From: Bacillus sp. FJAT-50079
GTDB lineage: Bacteria; Bacillota; Bacilli; Bacillales; Bacillaceae_C
DNA length: 64,000 nt
Direction: 5' to 3'
NCBI RefSeq assembly: GCF_018343515.1
Contig: NZ_JAGYPD010000004.1
Location: forward strand, 62,001-126,000
Part shown: positions 1 to 8,578 of the stretch, piece after piece
Position numbering within the stretch: the stretch's first letter is position 1
How the letters are laid out: each line of letters opens with the position of its first letter
The notes under the pieces: model-generated
Databases searched by the model: none
What the model saw: only the letters and a program-made list of their open reading frames with translations
Told to the model about the DNA's origin: nothing
Made by a program: the position numbers and the translations under genes

Positions 1-1
1 A

Positions 2-703
2 ATTATGCAGCGATTTGACAGTTTTTTAGAAACTCAGCAATTAACGGGAAGCTATCATGTTGAAAGCGGCTATTTCGTTATCGAACTTAACGGAAAATCT
101 GCCCACGGAATGGAACCGGATCAAGGGAAAAATGCCGGCCTATTATTAGCGAACTTTTTATCAACGATCGAACTTGATTCCAATGGAAAAATATTTATTC
201 AAGCGGCGATTCGTTTCTTTTTCGGGGATTCAAGAGGGCGCGCATTGGGCGTGCAATATCAAGATGAGATTACAGGAGAATTAACAATTAACGTTGGAGT
301 CATGTCGTATAATGAACAAGATGGCGAAAAATTTGGCTTGAATATGCGTTATCCTGTGACATTTAAGCTTGAGGAAGGCTTAAAAGAAGTGAAAAATAAA
401 GCAAAGGAAATGGGATATTCCGTTGCCAATTTAAAAGATTCGAAGCCACATCATGTCCCGGAGAATGATCCGCTCATTCAAACGCTAAAAAAAGTGTACG
501 AGATGCAAACAAATGAGCCGGCTAAGCTCATTGCCATTGGCGGTGGTACATATGCGCGCTCATTAACATCTGGTGTTGCTTTCGGCGCACTATTCCCAGG
601 AAGACCGGATGTTGCTCATCAAAAGGATGAATACATTGAATTGGAAGATTTATTTAAAGCAACGGCAATTTATGCTCAAGCGATTTATGAGCTTGCGAAG
701 TAA
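2..703 (+). CDS. pepV: Dipeptidase PepV (Sapep, M20 family), C-terminal part
   Basis: C-terminal half of a zinc dipeptidase that hydrolyses dipeptides in the cytosol; the start lies before the window. About 233 residues are visible against roughly 460 for the family. Family features seen are the lid/dimerisation domain (first ~150 residues), the glycine-rich GGGTYARSL segment near visible residue 179, and the late PDVAHQKDEYI segment near residue 205, whose His is the expected C-terminal zinc ligand. The frame is open to base 2. An internal ATG at base 5 is not taken as the start, because the fragment would lack the catalytic N-terminal half. dat follows after 14 bp, as expected for this neighbourhood, suggesting co-transcription. 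Confidence 0.9.
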   Translation: MMQRFDSFLETQQLTGSYHVESGYFVIELNGKSAHGMEPDQGKNAGLLLANFLSTIELDSNGKIFIQAAIRFFFGDSRGRALGVQYQDEITGELTINVGVMSYNEQDGEKFGLNMRYPVTFKLEEGLKEVKNKAKEMGYSVANLKDSKPHHVPENDPLIQTLKKVYEMQTNEPAKLIAIGGGTYARSLTSGVAFGALFPGRPDVAHQKDEYIELEDLFKATAIYAQAIYELAK

Positions 704-717
704 AGGAGATGGTCGAA

Positions 718-1557
718 ATGGAAAAAGTGCTTGTTAATGATCAAATTTTGAATCGTGATGAATCAAAGGTCGATATTGAGGATCGAGGTTATCAATTTGG
801 TGACGGGGTTTATGAAGTAATCCGGGTGTACTCAGGTCAGTTATTTACAGGTGATGAGCATCTGGAGCGATTATATAGCAGCGCCGAAAAAATCAAAATG
901 ACTGTTCCTTATTCGAAAGAAACATTAAGAGGTTTGCTTGAGCAACTGATAAAAGAAAATCAGATTGAAGATGGCTCCGTTTACATGCAAGTGACACGTG
1001 GAGCTTCATCTAGAAATCATGTCTTCCCTGGAGAAAACGTTCTGCCGGTTTTGACAGCGAATACGAAAGTGGTTGCAAGACCTGAAGCTGCACTTGTAGA
1101 TGGAGTGGAGGCGATCATTGCCGATGACATTCGTTGGTTACGCTGTGACATTAAGAGTTTGAACTTATTGCCAAACTTACTCGCAAAGCAGGAAGCAGTC
1201 GCGCAAGGTTGCTTTGAATCAATTCTTCACCGCGATGGAACGGTAACGGAAGGCTCAGCTTCAAATGCTTATATTGTTAAGGATGGCGTCATTCAAACAC
1301 ACCCTGCAACGAATTTAATTTTAAATGGAATTACCCGCCAAGTAATCGCAACTTTATGTAAAGACCATCAAATCCCATTTGTGGAGAAGGCATTTACAGT
1401 TGATGAATTGCTAGCGGCCGATGAGGTCTTCGTATCAAGCACAACTTCCGAAGTGATGCCAATCATTCGGGTTGCTGGGAAAACGGTAGGTACGGGGAAA
1501 CCAGGCCCTATAACAAAGAAGCTTCAATCTTTATTTTTCGCTGAAATTGGCAGATAA
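718..1557 (+). CDS. dat: D-amino acid aminotransferase
   Basis: PLP-dependent class IV aminotransferase interconverting D-alanine/2-oxoglutarate and D-glutamate/pyruvate, supplying D-amino acids for the cell wall. The start is set at 718: the Shine-Dalgarno AAAGGAG (702–708) is 9 bp upstream, whereas the in-frame ATG at 709 directly abuts it. The product is 279 aa, normal for the family. Visible family marks are the early FGDGVYEVIRVY segment, the DIKSLNLLPN segment with the expected PLP lysine, and TEGSASNAY that contacts the cofactor phosphate. It follows pepV closely; a gene-free stretch of about 230 bp comes after it. The class IV family also holds branched-chain transaminases, but length and motifs favour Dat. 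Confidence 0.93.
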   Translation: MEKVLVNDQILNRDESKVDIEDRGYQFGDGVYEVIRVYSGQLFTGDEHLERLYSSAEKIKMTVPYSKETLRGLLEQLIKENQIEDGSVYMQVTRGASSRNHVFPGENVLPVLTANTKVVARPEAALVDGVEAIIADDIRWLRCDIKSLNLLPNLLAKQEAVAQGCFESILHRDGTVTEGSASNAYIVKDGVIQTHPATNLILNGITRQVIATLCKDHQIPFVEKAFTVDELLAADEVFVSSTTSEVMPIIRVAGKTVGTGKPGPITKKLQSLFFAEIGR

Positions 1558-1560
1558 GGA

Positions 1561-1716
1561 GAAAGTCTTGGCTAATGGTCTGAATCGCATTTAAAACGGC
1601 GATTCGGTTCATAAGGCCAAGTCTAATATCTCGATATGCGTTAGAAATGGCAAATAGAGTCCATAAGGTCTTGTTTAATGTCTCAAGAACGTTTGAAATC
1701 GAAACTTATACATTTT
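1561..1716. repeat. Degenerate ~52-bp direct repeats, three units
   Basis: Three diverged units of about 52 bp (approximately 1561–1612, 1613–1664, 1665–1716) fill the dat–thpR gap. They share CTAATNNTCT-like cores, GCRTTWRAAA-like centres and, in the first two, a terminal TTCATAAG/TCCATAAG. The first unit holds a dyad GAATCGC/GCGATTC separated by 10 bp. The period matches the much larger 52-bp array at 7.2–8.1 kb, but I see no convincing base-level identity with it. Confidence 0.45.
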
Positions 1717-1788
1717 ACAGTTTTAAATTAAGGCTGTGAGTCTACACTTGGAATACCCTTAAATTTCGAAATTAGGAGGAGATGCGCG

Positions 1789-2337
1789 ATGTCCCATTAT
1801 TTTTTCGCAATTAAGCTTCCGCTTGAAGTGAAGGATGAACTTGCTAACAAACAAGAAAGACTCAAGGCCACAGCTCCGTTTAAAAGCTGGGTCCATCCCG
1901 AAGATTTACATATTACTCTTACATTTCTTGGACATGCGACCGATATAAAGATAAGGGAAGCGATCGAGCGTACGGATGACGCCTTAAAGGGTGCTAAGAC
2001 GTTTCGATTAGAAGTGAATCATATTGGAACATTTGGTCTTTCTAAGTCCCCAAGAATTTTATGGGCGGGCATGGAAGATTCTAATCCATTGAATCATTTG
2101 CAAAAACATGTATTTACAGCGTGTGAGGCAGCTAAGTTTCAACTTGATCAACGCCCGTATCGTCCACATATTACGCTTGGGAGAAAGTGGACTGGAACGG
2201 ATGAGTTTGAAATAGATGTATTACCTCATTTTGATCAACCACTTATTTTTAATGTAACAGAAGTCGTTCTCTATCAAACATTTCCAGAACGGACGCCAAA
2301 ATATAAGGTGATTGAATCATTTTCGCTTCTATCATGA
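1789..2337 (+). CDS. thpR: RNA 2',3'-cyclic phosphodiesterase (2'-5' RNA ligase family)
   Basis: Member of the 2H phosphoesterase superfamily (ThpR/LigT), acting on 2',3'-cyclic or 2'-5' RNA ends in the cytosol. The two hallmark His-x-Thr motifs are visible as HITLTFLG (near residue 41) and HITLGR (near residue 125), at the spacing expected for the bilobal fold. The product is 182 aa, normal for bacterial ThpR. The ATG at 1789 has AGGAGGAG 8–10 bp upstream. In B. subtilis the corresponding gene is ytlP. The next gene starts about 20 bp downstream, so a thpR–ytlQ–ytlR transcription unit is likely. Confidence 0.9.
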   Translation: MSHYFFAIKLPLEVKDELANKQERLKATAPFKSWVHPEDLHITLTFLGHATDIKIREAIERTDDALKGAKTFRLEVNHIGTFGLSKSPRILWAGMEDSNPLNHLQKHVFTACEAAKFQLDQRPYRPHITLGRKWTGTDEFEIDVLPHFDQPLIFNVTEVVLYQTFPERTPKYKVIESFSLLS

Positions 2338-2357
2338 CATGAAAGGTGGTCATGCCA

Positions 2358-3302
2358 ATGGCGCAACTAATTAAATTACAAGATTATATATCCCGCTATG
2401 AGCTTGATTTCTCCCGCTATCCCTCCCAATTTATTCGATTAAAAAAGCAGCAATGGGAAAAAATACACACTGCTTGGGAAGATGAGGACTCGTTTGAAAA
2501 GGAGCCTGCAATATTTCCTGAGATGGATAGCGAAGAAAGGCAAGGACTATTTCATAAAGTGAAAAATTTATTTAAAAAAGAGAGCTCCAACTCAATACAA
2601 GTGGAAGAATTGACCTATGATGATGTGGAGTTAGAAATCGTTCCTTCGCTTCTCCTTGCCAAATCTGAAATGGAATTAAAGCAATCATTTCTTGATCATT
2701 TATTTCAATTTCAGATGAGATGGGCAAGCTCAACGATAGCGGAAAAATCATTTGTCGATTCATCGTATTATCATGATGAGCGATTAAAACATTTTTTGCA
2801 GCGTTTCCCGGATTCATATTTTCTTTTATATGAACCGATTTTTTTATTAAAGAAAGCGCCTGTTGAAGTGGAAGTCATGTTGCTTACACCGACTGAATTA
2901 TGGTGTCTAGCATTTATCGAAGAGGAAGAAAATGCTGTATACATCGGTTCACCTGACCATTTTTGGCAAAAGCGAGTGGGGGAGACAGAGTCAAAAGTGT
3001 TAAATCCAAGTTTATCCGCTTCAAGGATGGAGAAGATTGTGAAACAGCTTTTTACCTTGTATGAAGTGGAGTTACCGATCAGAAAAGCGGTCGTTTCTCG
3101 AGACGGCTATTTGGACTACCCTGATGCCCCAGCGGAACTATTGCTGCTTGATAAGCGATCGTATGAAGAGTGGTTTCAGCGGATGCGCGTGTCTGTTTCA
3201 CCATTAAAAATGATGCAGCTAAAGGCAGCAAAGGCATTGTTAGAATATTGTCAAACGACTTCTTTTAAACGCCCTGACTGGAATAAGGAAGCTGATGAAT
3301 GA
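2358..3302 (+). CDS. ytlQ: YtlQ-like protein of unknown function
   Basis: Cytosolic protein of about 314 aa with no signal peptide, membrane segment or recognisable catalytic motif. It is named only from position between thpR and the lipid-kinase-like gene, the B. subtilis ytlP–ytlQ–ytlR order. It is rich in charged residues, and the N-terminal part contains the lysine-rich stretch LFHKVKNLFKKE. The start is set at ATG 2358: AAAGGTGG (2342–2349) lies 8 bp upstream, while the GTG at 2346 and ATG at 2352 are within or too near that site. Its TGA overlaps the next ATG (ATGA), indicating translational coupling with the kinase-like gene. No function is proposed. Confidence 0.75.
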   Translation: MAQLIKLQDYISRYELDFSRYPSQFIRLKKQQWEKIHTAWEDEDSFEKEPAIFPEMDSEERQGLFHKVKNLFKKESSNSIQVEELTYDDVELEIVPSLLLAKSEMELKQSFLDHLFQFQMRWASSTIAEKSFVDSSYYHDERLKHFLQRFPDSYFLLYEPIFLLKKAPVEVEVMLLTPTELWCLAFIEEEENAVYIGSPDHFWQKRVGETESKVLNPSLSASRMEKIVKQLFTLYEVELPIRKAVVSRDGYLDYPDAPAELLLLDKRSYEEWFQRMRVSVSPLKMMQLKAAKALLEYCQTTSFKRPDWNKEADE

Positions 3303-4216
3303 ATAAAAAGCTTGTATTTATCATCAACCCAGCTGCTAAAAATGGATATAGTCAAAAAGTGTGGAATAAGATTCGGAGAATAGTAGATGGGGTTCCCCAC
3401 GATGTGTATTACACGAAAGAAAAAGGGGATGGGGTGGCGCTAGCAAAACGAATCGCCACAAATACAAATTTGCCACTCTTGCTTGTTGCTGTTGGTGGAG
3501 ATGGGACAATTCATGAAGTAATCAATGGTGCGATCGGACACAGTCATGTCACATTTGCTTATATTCCAACAGGTTCAGGCAATGATTTTGCCAAGGGATA
3601 CAAGCTTCCAGCTCATCCAGCAAAATGTTTGGAGGCTATTTTACATTTAATTCCTAATAAAGTCGAGCATGTAGATAGTGGTGTGATAAGCGGAAAAACT
3701 CCGAGATATTTTGTCAATAGTGTTGGTGTGGGATTCGATGCACTTATTGCCAAAAAGGCTAATCAATCGCGTTTAAAAAAATGGTTAAATTATTTTTCGC
3801 TCGGAACGGCTGTTTATGGTGTATATTTAGTAAGAGAGATTTTTTCGTACAAGCCGCAAACGGTTAAATTACAAATAGATGATCAGCGCTTTCAATTTGA
3901 AAAGACATGGTTTGTCACAGTTTCAAATCAACCTTATTATGGGGGAGGCATGATGATTGCTCCAAGCGCAAACCCTACTGATGGTGAATTTTGTGTGACA
4001 GTCGTCCATCATTTATCTAAGATGAAATTATTATGTGTATTTATAACTGTGTTTTGGGGTGGACATTTGCGTTTTAAGGAAGTAATCCAATTCAAAGGCA
4101 AAAACATTCAAATTTTTAATGACCGTCCAGTTGATGTTCATGCAGATGGTGAATCGATTGGGGAGATCCCATTAACGATAGAAATACTTCCAAAAAGTTG
4201 GAAAATCCTCCAATAA
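3299..4216 (+). CDS. ytlR: Diacylglycerol kinase-family lipid kinase (YtlR-like)
   Basis: Lipid kinase-like protein of the DagK/YegS family, expected to phosphorylate a lipid hydroxyl using ATP at the inner face of the membrane. The 305-aa product starts with the typical FIINPAAKNG nucleotide-binding segment. It continues with VGGDGTIHEVING (about residues 65–77, the signature GGDGT) and PTGSGNDFAKGY (about 91–102), the conserved GTGNDF-like loop. The C-terminal half includes the DVHADGE segment common in this family. It overlaps the upstream gene by 4 bp (ATGA). The substrate is not predictable; B. subtilis DgkB is a separate, better-defined member, so the symbol rests on synteny. Confidence 0.85.
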   Translation: MNKKLVFIINPAAKNGYSQKVWNKIRRIVDGVPHDVYYTKEKGDGVALAKRIATNTNLPLLLVAVGGDGTIHEVINGAIGHSHVTFAYIPTGSGNDFAKGYKLPAHPAKCLEAILHLIPNKVEHVDSGVISGKTPRYFVNSVGVGFDALIAKKANQSRLKKWLNYFSLGTAVYGVYLVREIFSYKPQTVKLQIDDQRFQFEKTWFVTVSNQPYYGGGMMIAPSANPTDGEFCVTVVHHLSKMKLLCVFITVFWGGHLRFKEVIQFKGKNIQIFNDRPVDVHADGESIGEIPLTIEILPKSWKILQ

Positions 4217-4271
4217 AATAAGCGAAATGCTAACTTTCATAAAAAATTTGAATGAAATTTGCAAAACAGAC

Positions 4272-4351
4272 TTGACGAAAAAAGTCGAAACGAGATAATA
4301 TTTATGAAAGGGTGGCTATTGATGTTCATTTGTACCAATAGCTGCTTTTTT
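4272..4351 (+). promoter_or_regulatory. Promoter followed at once by a terminator-like hairpin, upstream of ytmP
   Basis: TTGACG (4272–4277), 16 bp, GATAAT (4294–4299) form a plausible sigma-A promoter. About 15 bp after the predicted start comes GCTATTG (4315–4321)/CAATAGC (4336–4342), then TGC and six Ts (4346–4351). The short transcript would end before ytmP unless read through. A tiny frame (ATG 4304, 19 codons) spans the hairpin, but its ATG lies at or before the predicted start. It could be an attenuator, a small RNA, or a chance arrangement. Confidence 0.45.
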
Positions 4352-4409
4352 CTTTTCAGATAGATAATTCGGAGGATCTCTCCGGTGATATAATTGAAGG
4401 TGAAGATCG

Positions 4410-5189
4410 GTGGAACATTTATTCGAGCAAGACTGGGAAATTACTCCAGCCGGTGGAGCGACTGGTGAGGCGTTCTTTGCTACAAATAGTCATCAAAAAT
4501 TGTTTTTGAAGCGAAATTCATCTCCTTTTCTTGCGGTGCTATCAGCGGAAGGGATAGTTCCAAAGCTTATTTGGACGAAGCGATTGGAAAATGGCGATGT
4601 TATTACGGCTCAACAATGTTTGGATGGCCGGGAAATAAAACCAAGCGAAATGGCTGATGAACGGGTAGCGGAACTGTTAAAGAAAATTCATGATTCCATC
4701 CCGTTATTGACTATGTTAAGGCGAATGGGAAAGACACCGACAGATTCAGAGATGATGCTAGCGGAAGTCAATGTAAGCTTAGATGCCGAGTTATTGGAGC
4801 ATAGGCTTGTTCAAACATCCCTTATTTTATTAAAAAAAGAAGTTAAAAATGTCAGTTGTGATGAATGGGCTGTTTGCCATGGAGATGTAAACCATAACAA
4901 TTGGCTTTTATCAGAAGGTGACGAGCTATATTTAATTGATTGGGATGGAGCAATGATTGCTGACCCAGCCCTTGATCTTGGACTATTGCTTTATTGGTAT
5001 GTTCCCCGAAAAGATTGGGCAGATTGGTTAAAAAAATATGGCCGTACAATGACGGCCCAATTAGAATTACGAATGAAATGGTATGTGACAGCACAAACTT
5101 TGCTATGGATTCAATGGCATAAAGAAAAAGGTAGACAGAAGGAAATGCAGCACTGGCTTACCTATTTGGAAAAGATTCTTTATGAATAA
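4410..5189 (+). CDS. ytmP: YtmP-like phosphotransferase (APH/choline kinase fold)
   Basis: Small-molecule kinase-like protein of the aminoglycoside phosphotransferase/choline kinase fold. The 259-aa protein has the Brenner motif CHGDVNHNNWLL (near residues 152–163) with catalytic Asp and metal-binding Asn, followed by LIDWDGA (near 174–180), equivalent to the DFG-like metal site. The N-terminal lobe has the expected LFLKRN lysine. It begins at GTG 4410 with a moderate GAAGGTGA site. It lies just upstream of trmB with ytzH on the opposite strand between them, as in B. subtilis. The substrate is unknown; antibiotic resistance should not be inferred from the fold. Confidence 0.85.
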   Translation: MEHLFEQDWEITPAGGATGEAFFATNSHQKLFLKRNSSPFLAVLSAEGIVPKLIWTKRLENGDVITAQQCLDGREIKPSEMADERVAELLKKIHDSIPLLTMLRRMGKTPTDSEMMLAEVNVSLDAELLEHRLVQTSLILLKKEVKNVSCDEWAVCHGDVNHNNWLLSEGDELYLIDWDGAMIADPALDLGLLLYWYVPRKDWADWLKKYGRTMTAQLELRMKWYVTAQTLLWIQWHKEKGRQKEMQHWLTYLEKILYE

Positions 5190-5458
5190 GTATTGATTTG
5201 GCCAACCCACTGGGATAATTGATCTTGGTGGGAATTTATATGTTGATCGAGATCTGCACTATATTGGCCGTTTTGACAATATGTGTATATGTCTGTAAGC
5301 AATGGCTGTATCTCCCGCGGAATTGAGGGGTTCATCAGAAGCGATTTGATCAGTCGTCCAAGTTGCTCACATTCAGATACAGATCCACAGCAATCTTCCA
5401 AATGGTTGACTAGTATATCTTGTAATAATTGCATTTGGTCACGATGGCTAAGTGTCAT
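5180..5458 (-). CDS. ytzH: YtzH-like small protein
   Basis: Reverse-strand gene of 92 aa between ytmP and trmB, the position of ytzH in B. subtilis. The start is set at the ATG at 5456–5458, preceded by AAAGGGTGAG, rather than at the far upstream alternative that would run into trmB. It begins MTLSHRDQMQLLQDIL and is mostly helical, acidic and Gln-rich, with a CC pair near residue 20 but no known catalytic motif and no membrane segment. Its 3' end overlaps the end of ytmP by 10 bp in a convergent arrangement. Function unknown. Confidence 0.8.
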   Translation of the reverse strand: MTLSHRDQMQLLQDILVNHLEDCCGSVSECEQLGRLIKSLLMNPSIPREIQPLLTDIYTYCQNGQYSADLDQHINSHQDQLSQWVGQINTYS

Positions 5459-5543
5459 ATGACTCACCCTTTCAATGAACATGTAACTAGTATAGGTTTG
5501 AGTTGAACAATTTATTCGGATGATATAAGTAAGGAGTAGAAAG

Positions 5544-6191
5544 ATGCGTTTAAGACATAAACCGTGGGCAAGGGAAAAAATTGAGCAACATCCGCAGTAC
5601 GTCATTCCAAACCCTGAACAGTATTACGGAAGATGGAATGCATTATTTGATAATGGCTTTCCCATTCATATTGAAGTAGGGACAGGAAAGGGCCGATTCA
5701 TTACAGAAATGGCCAAAGCAAATCCGGAAATTAACTATATTGGGATCGAATTACAGGAAAGTGTAATTGTTTCCGCTCTTGACAGATTAATCGAAGCAGA
5801 TGTACCAAATGTAAAGTTGCTGCATACGAATGGCGAAGACTTGCGTAAGTTTTTTGCGAAAAGTGATGTGGAACGGGTATATTTAAATTTTTCCGATCCG
5901 TGGCCGAAAAAACGTCATGAAAAAAGACGTTTGACGTTTTCAGCGTTTTTAAATATTTATGAAGATATATTAGTGAATGGTGGCGAAATTCATTTCAAAA
6001 CCGATAATCGCGGTTTATTTGAATATTCATTGCAAAGCTTTTCCGCATACGGGCTTTTATTAACATATCTTAGTCTAGATTTGCACAATAGTGATTTTGC
6101 TGGAAATATTATGACTGAGTATGAAGAGAAGTTCTCTGCAAAAGGACAACCGATTTACCGCTGTGAAGTGAAATATCAAAATGAACGCTAG
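5544..6191 (+). CDS. trmB: tRNA (guanine-N7-)-methyltransferase
   Basis: SAM-dependent enzyme that methylates N7 of G46 in the tRNA variable loop. The 215-aa length is standard. The Rossmann SAM motif [11 protein letters not shown] lies near residue 40, and the family signature [16 protein letters not shown] near residue 115 carries substrate-binding Asp and Lys/Arg residues. The C-terminal TEYEEKF segment is also conserved. The start at 5544 is preceded by AAGGAG. It is the ytmQ equivalent of this syntenic block, and a hairpin terminator overlaps its stop codon. Confidence 0.97.
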   Translation: MRLRHKPWAREKIEQHPQYVIPNPEQYYGRWNALFDNGFPIHIEVGTGKGRFITEMAKANPEINYIGIELQESVIVSALDRLIEADVPNVKLLHTNGEDLRKFFAKSDVERVYLNFSDPWPKKRHEKRRLTFSAFLNIYEDILVNGGEIHFKTDNRGLFEYSLQSFSAYGLLLTYLSLDLHNSDFAGNIMTEYEEKFSAKGQPIYRCEVKYQNER

Positions 6192-6221
6192 ATTTCTTTC
6201 AAAGAGGAATCTAGTTTTTTT
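6188..6221 (+). terminator. Terminator of trmB
   Basis: CTAGATT...AATCTAG inverted repeat beginning within the trmB stop codon, followed by seven Ts (6215–6221). Confidence 0.85.
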
Positions 6222-6259
6222 ATGCTATAATTTGGAAAAAGGGATAAGAAGGTGAGAGT

Positions 6260-7108
6260 GTGGAACGATTAAAGCTTGGAAACTTGACTTTGACATGGCT
6301 AAATGGCGGGGATACGTTTATGGACGGCGGGGCGATGTTTGGCGTTGTTCCAAAGCCATTATGGTCAAAAAAATATCCTGTTAATGAGAAAAACCAAATC
6401 GAATTACGTACAGATCCGATTTTTCTTCAATTAAACGGAAAAAATATTTTGATTGAAGCTGGTTTAGGATTCGGAAAATTATCTGATAAGCAAAAGCGTA
6501 ATTATGGTGTGACAGAAGAATCACAAATTGAAAAGTCGTTAGCAAAGCTTGGGTTGACACGAGAAGATATTGATATCATATGCATGACGCATCTTCATTT
6601 CGACCATGCAGGTGGATTGACGAAACGGGAGGATGAAACGCTTGTCTCCATGTTTCCGAATGCTGTCATCTATGCGTCGGAAACAGAGTGGCAGGAAATG
6701 CAAAATCCAAATATACGTTCACGCAATACATATTGGAAGGAAAATTGGGAGCCAATCGTTGATCAAGTACATACTTTTACGGGAGAGTTAGAGCTCGAAG
6801 GTGCGATAAAAATGATTCATACAGGTGGGCATAGTGATGGTCACTGCATCATTACGATTCAGAGCGGTGACGAGCAGCTGATCCATATGGGGGACTTAAT
6901 GCCGACGAATGCTCACCGCAACGTATTATGGGTGCTTGCCTATGATGACTACCCAATGGATTCGATTCGGGCGAAACAAAAATGGATAACAGAGGCGATC
7001 GAAGCCAGTGCGTGGTTCACTTTTTACCATGACGGCCATTACCGAGCATTAAAATGGGATAGGGAAGGAAATGTGATTGCAGCAGTCATGCGTGAAAGAC
7101 CCAATTGA
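6260..7108 (+). CDS. ytnP: YtnP-like metallo-beta-lactamase-fold lactonase
   Basis: Metallo-hydrolase of the AHL-lactonase/YtnP group; B. subtilis YtnP is reported to degrade quorum-sensing lactones. The 282-aa protein has the dinuclear zinc motif HLHFDHAGG (near residues 112–120), a second ligand region HTGGHSDGH (near 195) and HMGDL (near 213). It starts at GTG 6260 with GAAGGTGAG upstream. No signal peptide is seen, so it acts in the cytosol. It is followed by a strong terminator and then the 52-bp repeat array. The exact lactone substrate cannot be read from sequence. Confidence 0.88.
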   Translation: MERLKLGNLTLTWLNGGDTFMDGGAMFGVVPKPLWSKKYPVNEKNQIELRTDPIFLQLNGKNILIEAGLGFGKLSDKQKRNYGVTEESQIEKSLAKLGLTREDIDIICMTHLHFDHAGGLTKREDETLVSMFPNAVIYASETEWQEMQNPNIRSRNTYWKENWEPIVDQVHTFTGELELEGAIKMIHTGGHSDGHCIITIQSGDEQLIHMGDLMPTNAHRNVLWVLAYDDYPMDSIRAKQKWITEAIEASAWFTFYHDGHYRALKWDREGNVIAAVMRERPN

Positions 7109-7126
7109 AGCTTTGTTTAGCCAAAA

Positions 7127-7176
7127 GGGCTATTCTAAAGTCAAACCTTTATTGACTTTAAAATAGCCCCTTCTTT
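7127..7176 (+). terminator. Strong terminator after ytnP
   Basis: GGGCTATT(C)TAAAGTCAA (7127–7144) pairs with 7152–7169 over about 18 bp with one mismatch, followed by a T-rich run. It separates ytnP from the repeat array. Confidence 0.85.
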
Positions 7177-7232
7177 ATGCACAGGTAGTGGTAGTTATCC
7201 ATTTCCCCCTTAGAGCATATTTACATCATTTT

Positions 7233-8091
7233 GGTCAATCGAATTTCATCCGCATTTCCCTTCTCCCGCGGAAAGTCTTCAATATGGTCATTCGAAATCC
7301 GTTCGATTGCCCCTTTCCGGCAAAAATGCTCCGATACGGTCATTCGAAATCCGTTCGAATGACCCTTTCGGGCAAAAAATCTCCAATACGGTCAATCGAA
7401 ACCCGTTCGATTGCCCCTCGTCGGCAAAAAATCTCCGATACGGTCAATCGGAATCCGTTCGATTGCCCCTCGCCGGCAAAAAATCTCCGATACGGTCAAT
7501 CGAAATCCGTTCGATTGCCCCTTTCCGGCAAAAACGCTCCGATATGGTCAATCGAAACCCGCTCGATTGCCCCTCGTCGGCAAAAAATCTCCGATACGGT
7601 CAATCGAAATCCGTTCGAATGCCCCTCGTCGGCAAAAAGTCTCCGATACGGTCATTCGAAATCCGTTCGATTTCCCCTCTCCGGCAAAAACGCTCCGAAA
7701 GGGTCATTCGAAATCCGTTCGATTGCCCCTCGCCGGCAAAAACGCTCCGATACGGTCAATCGAAATCCGTTCGATTGCCCCTCGCCGGCAAAAAACCTCC
7801 GATACGGTCAATCGAAATCCGTTCGATTTCCCCTTTCCGGCAAAAACGCTCCGAAAGGGTCATTCGAAATTCGTTCGAATGCCCCTCGCCGGCAACAAAT
7901 CCCCGATACGGTCAATCGAAATCCGTTCGAATGACCGTTTCCGGTAAAAACGCTCCGAAATGGTCAATCGAAACCCGCTCGATTGCCCCTCGTCGGCAAA
8001 AAATCTCCGATACGGTCAATCGGAATCCGTTCGAATGCCCCTTTCCGGTAAAAAGTCTTCAGTATGGGCAATCGAGCGCACGATGTTTACG
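7233..8091. repeat. 52-bp tandem repeat array (15 complete units plus degenerate ends)
   Basis: Complete units begin at 7286, 7338, 7390, 7442, 7494, 7546, 7598, 7650, 7702, 7754, 7806, 7858, 7910, 7962 and 8014, with no insertion or deletion. A degenerate 53-bp unit precedes at 7233 and a decaying partial unit follows at 8066. Each unit has a dyad core of the form CAATCGAA–ATCCG–TTCGATTG, or the CATTCGAA/TTCGAATG version, then a CCCCT–GGCAAAAA–CTCCGATACG linker. Units at 7546 and 7962 are identical over 52 bp. Because 52 is not a multiple of three and units lack stops, long open frames exist in all three forward frames. They are Arg/Ser-rich, have no ribosome-binding site and are not regarded as genes. 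The array lies between the ytnP terminator and the 3' end of reverse-strand ytzB. Confidence 0.97.
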
Positions 8092-8131
8092 AAAAAACCA
8101 ATTAGTATTACTTTTTAGATAGCCCTTACTT

Positions 8132-8443
8132 TTAAATAGGATAAATATCAATCACTGTGCCCGTATACACATCAGCGATAAATTCAAATTGTTCGCGGAT
8201 CCCATCTTTATTACGAGTAATGCCCCCGCGATATACCTTTGTTTTGATTGCATAATGCTGATAGTCTTCCGGGGTCATTTGCATCCAAGATCCATCGATA
8301 CGCCCATCTTTTCGAAAGGCATTTTTTACGTTTGTTAATACGGATTCTGCTGAGATTGGAATCATTTCATTCAATTTTTTACTAAGGCAATAGCCTCCGA
8401 TTAAACCGGCAGCTGCTCCAGATAGGAATATTCTCCAATTCAA
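8132..8443 (-). CDS. ytzB: YtzB-like PepSY-type small protein
   Basis: Small reverse-strand protein of 103 aa. It begins with a hydrophobic, glycine-rich segment (about residues 5–20, LSGAAAGLIGGYCL), likely a membrane anchor. The C-terminal EQFEFIADVYTGTVIDIYPI region has the features of a PepSY domain. The start is TTG 8443, with GGAGGTG 7 bp upstream on the reverse strand. It is placed beside ytoP as in B. subtilis. PepSY domains often inhibit peptidases and the neighbouring genes are peptidases, but no functional link is shown by the sequence. Confidence 0.8.
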   Translation of the reverse strand: MNWRIFLSGAAAGLIGGYCLSKKLNEMIPISAESVLTNVKNAFRKDGRIDGSWMQMTPEDYQHYAIKTKVYRGGITRNKDGIREQFEFIADVYTGTVIDIYPI

Positions 8444-8578
8444 AATCGTACACCTCCGAATGGATTGCTAGCTCTAGTATACAGGAACTGTTTTGTAAAA
8501 AACACGGTTTTGTAGCGTTGAAGTTCGATCTTCTGTAAAATAAAAAGGAGATCATTCAAAAAAAGTGGAGTGATAGAT

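Noticed and set aside
4410-5189. Aminoglycoside resistance gene
   Set aside because: Only the APH fold is shared; synteny identifies the chromosomal ytmP-type gene.
7233-8091. CRISPR array
   Set aside because: All 52 bp of each unit are conserved and adjoining; there are no variable spacers and no cas genes.
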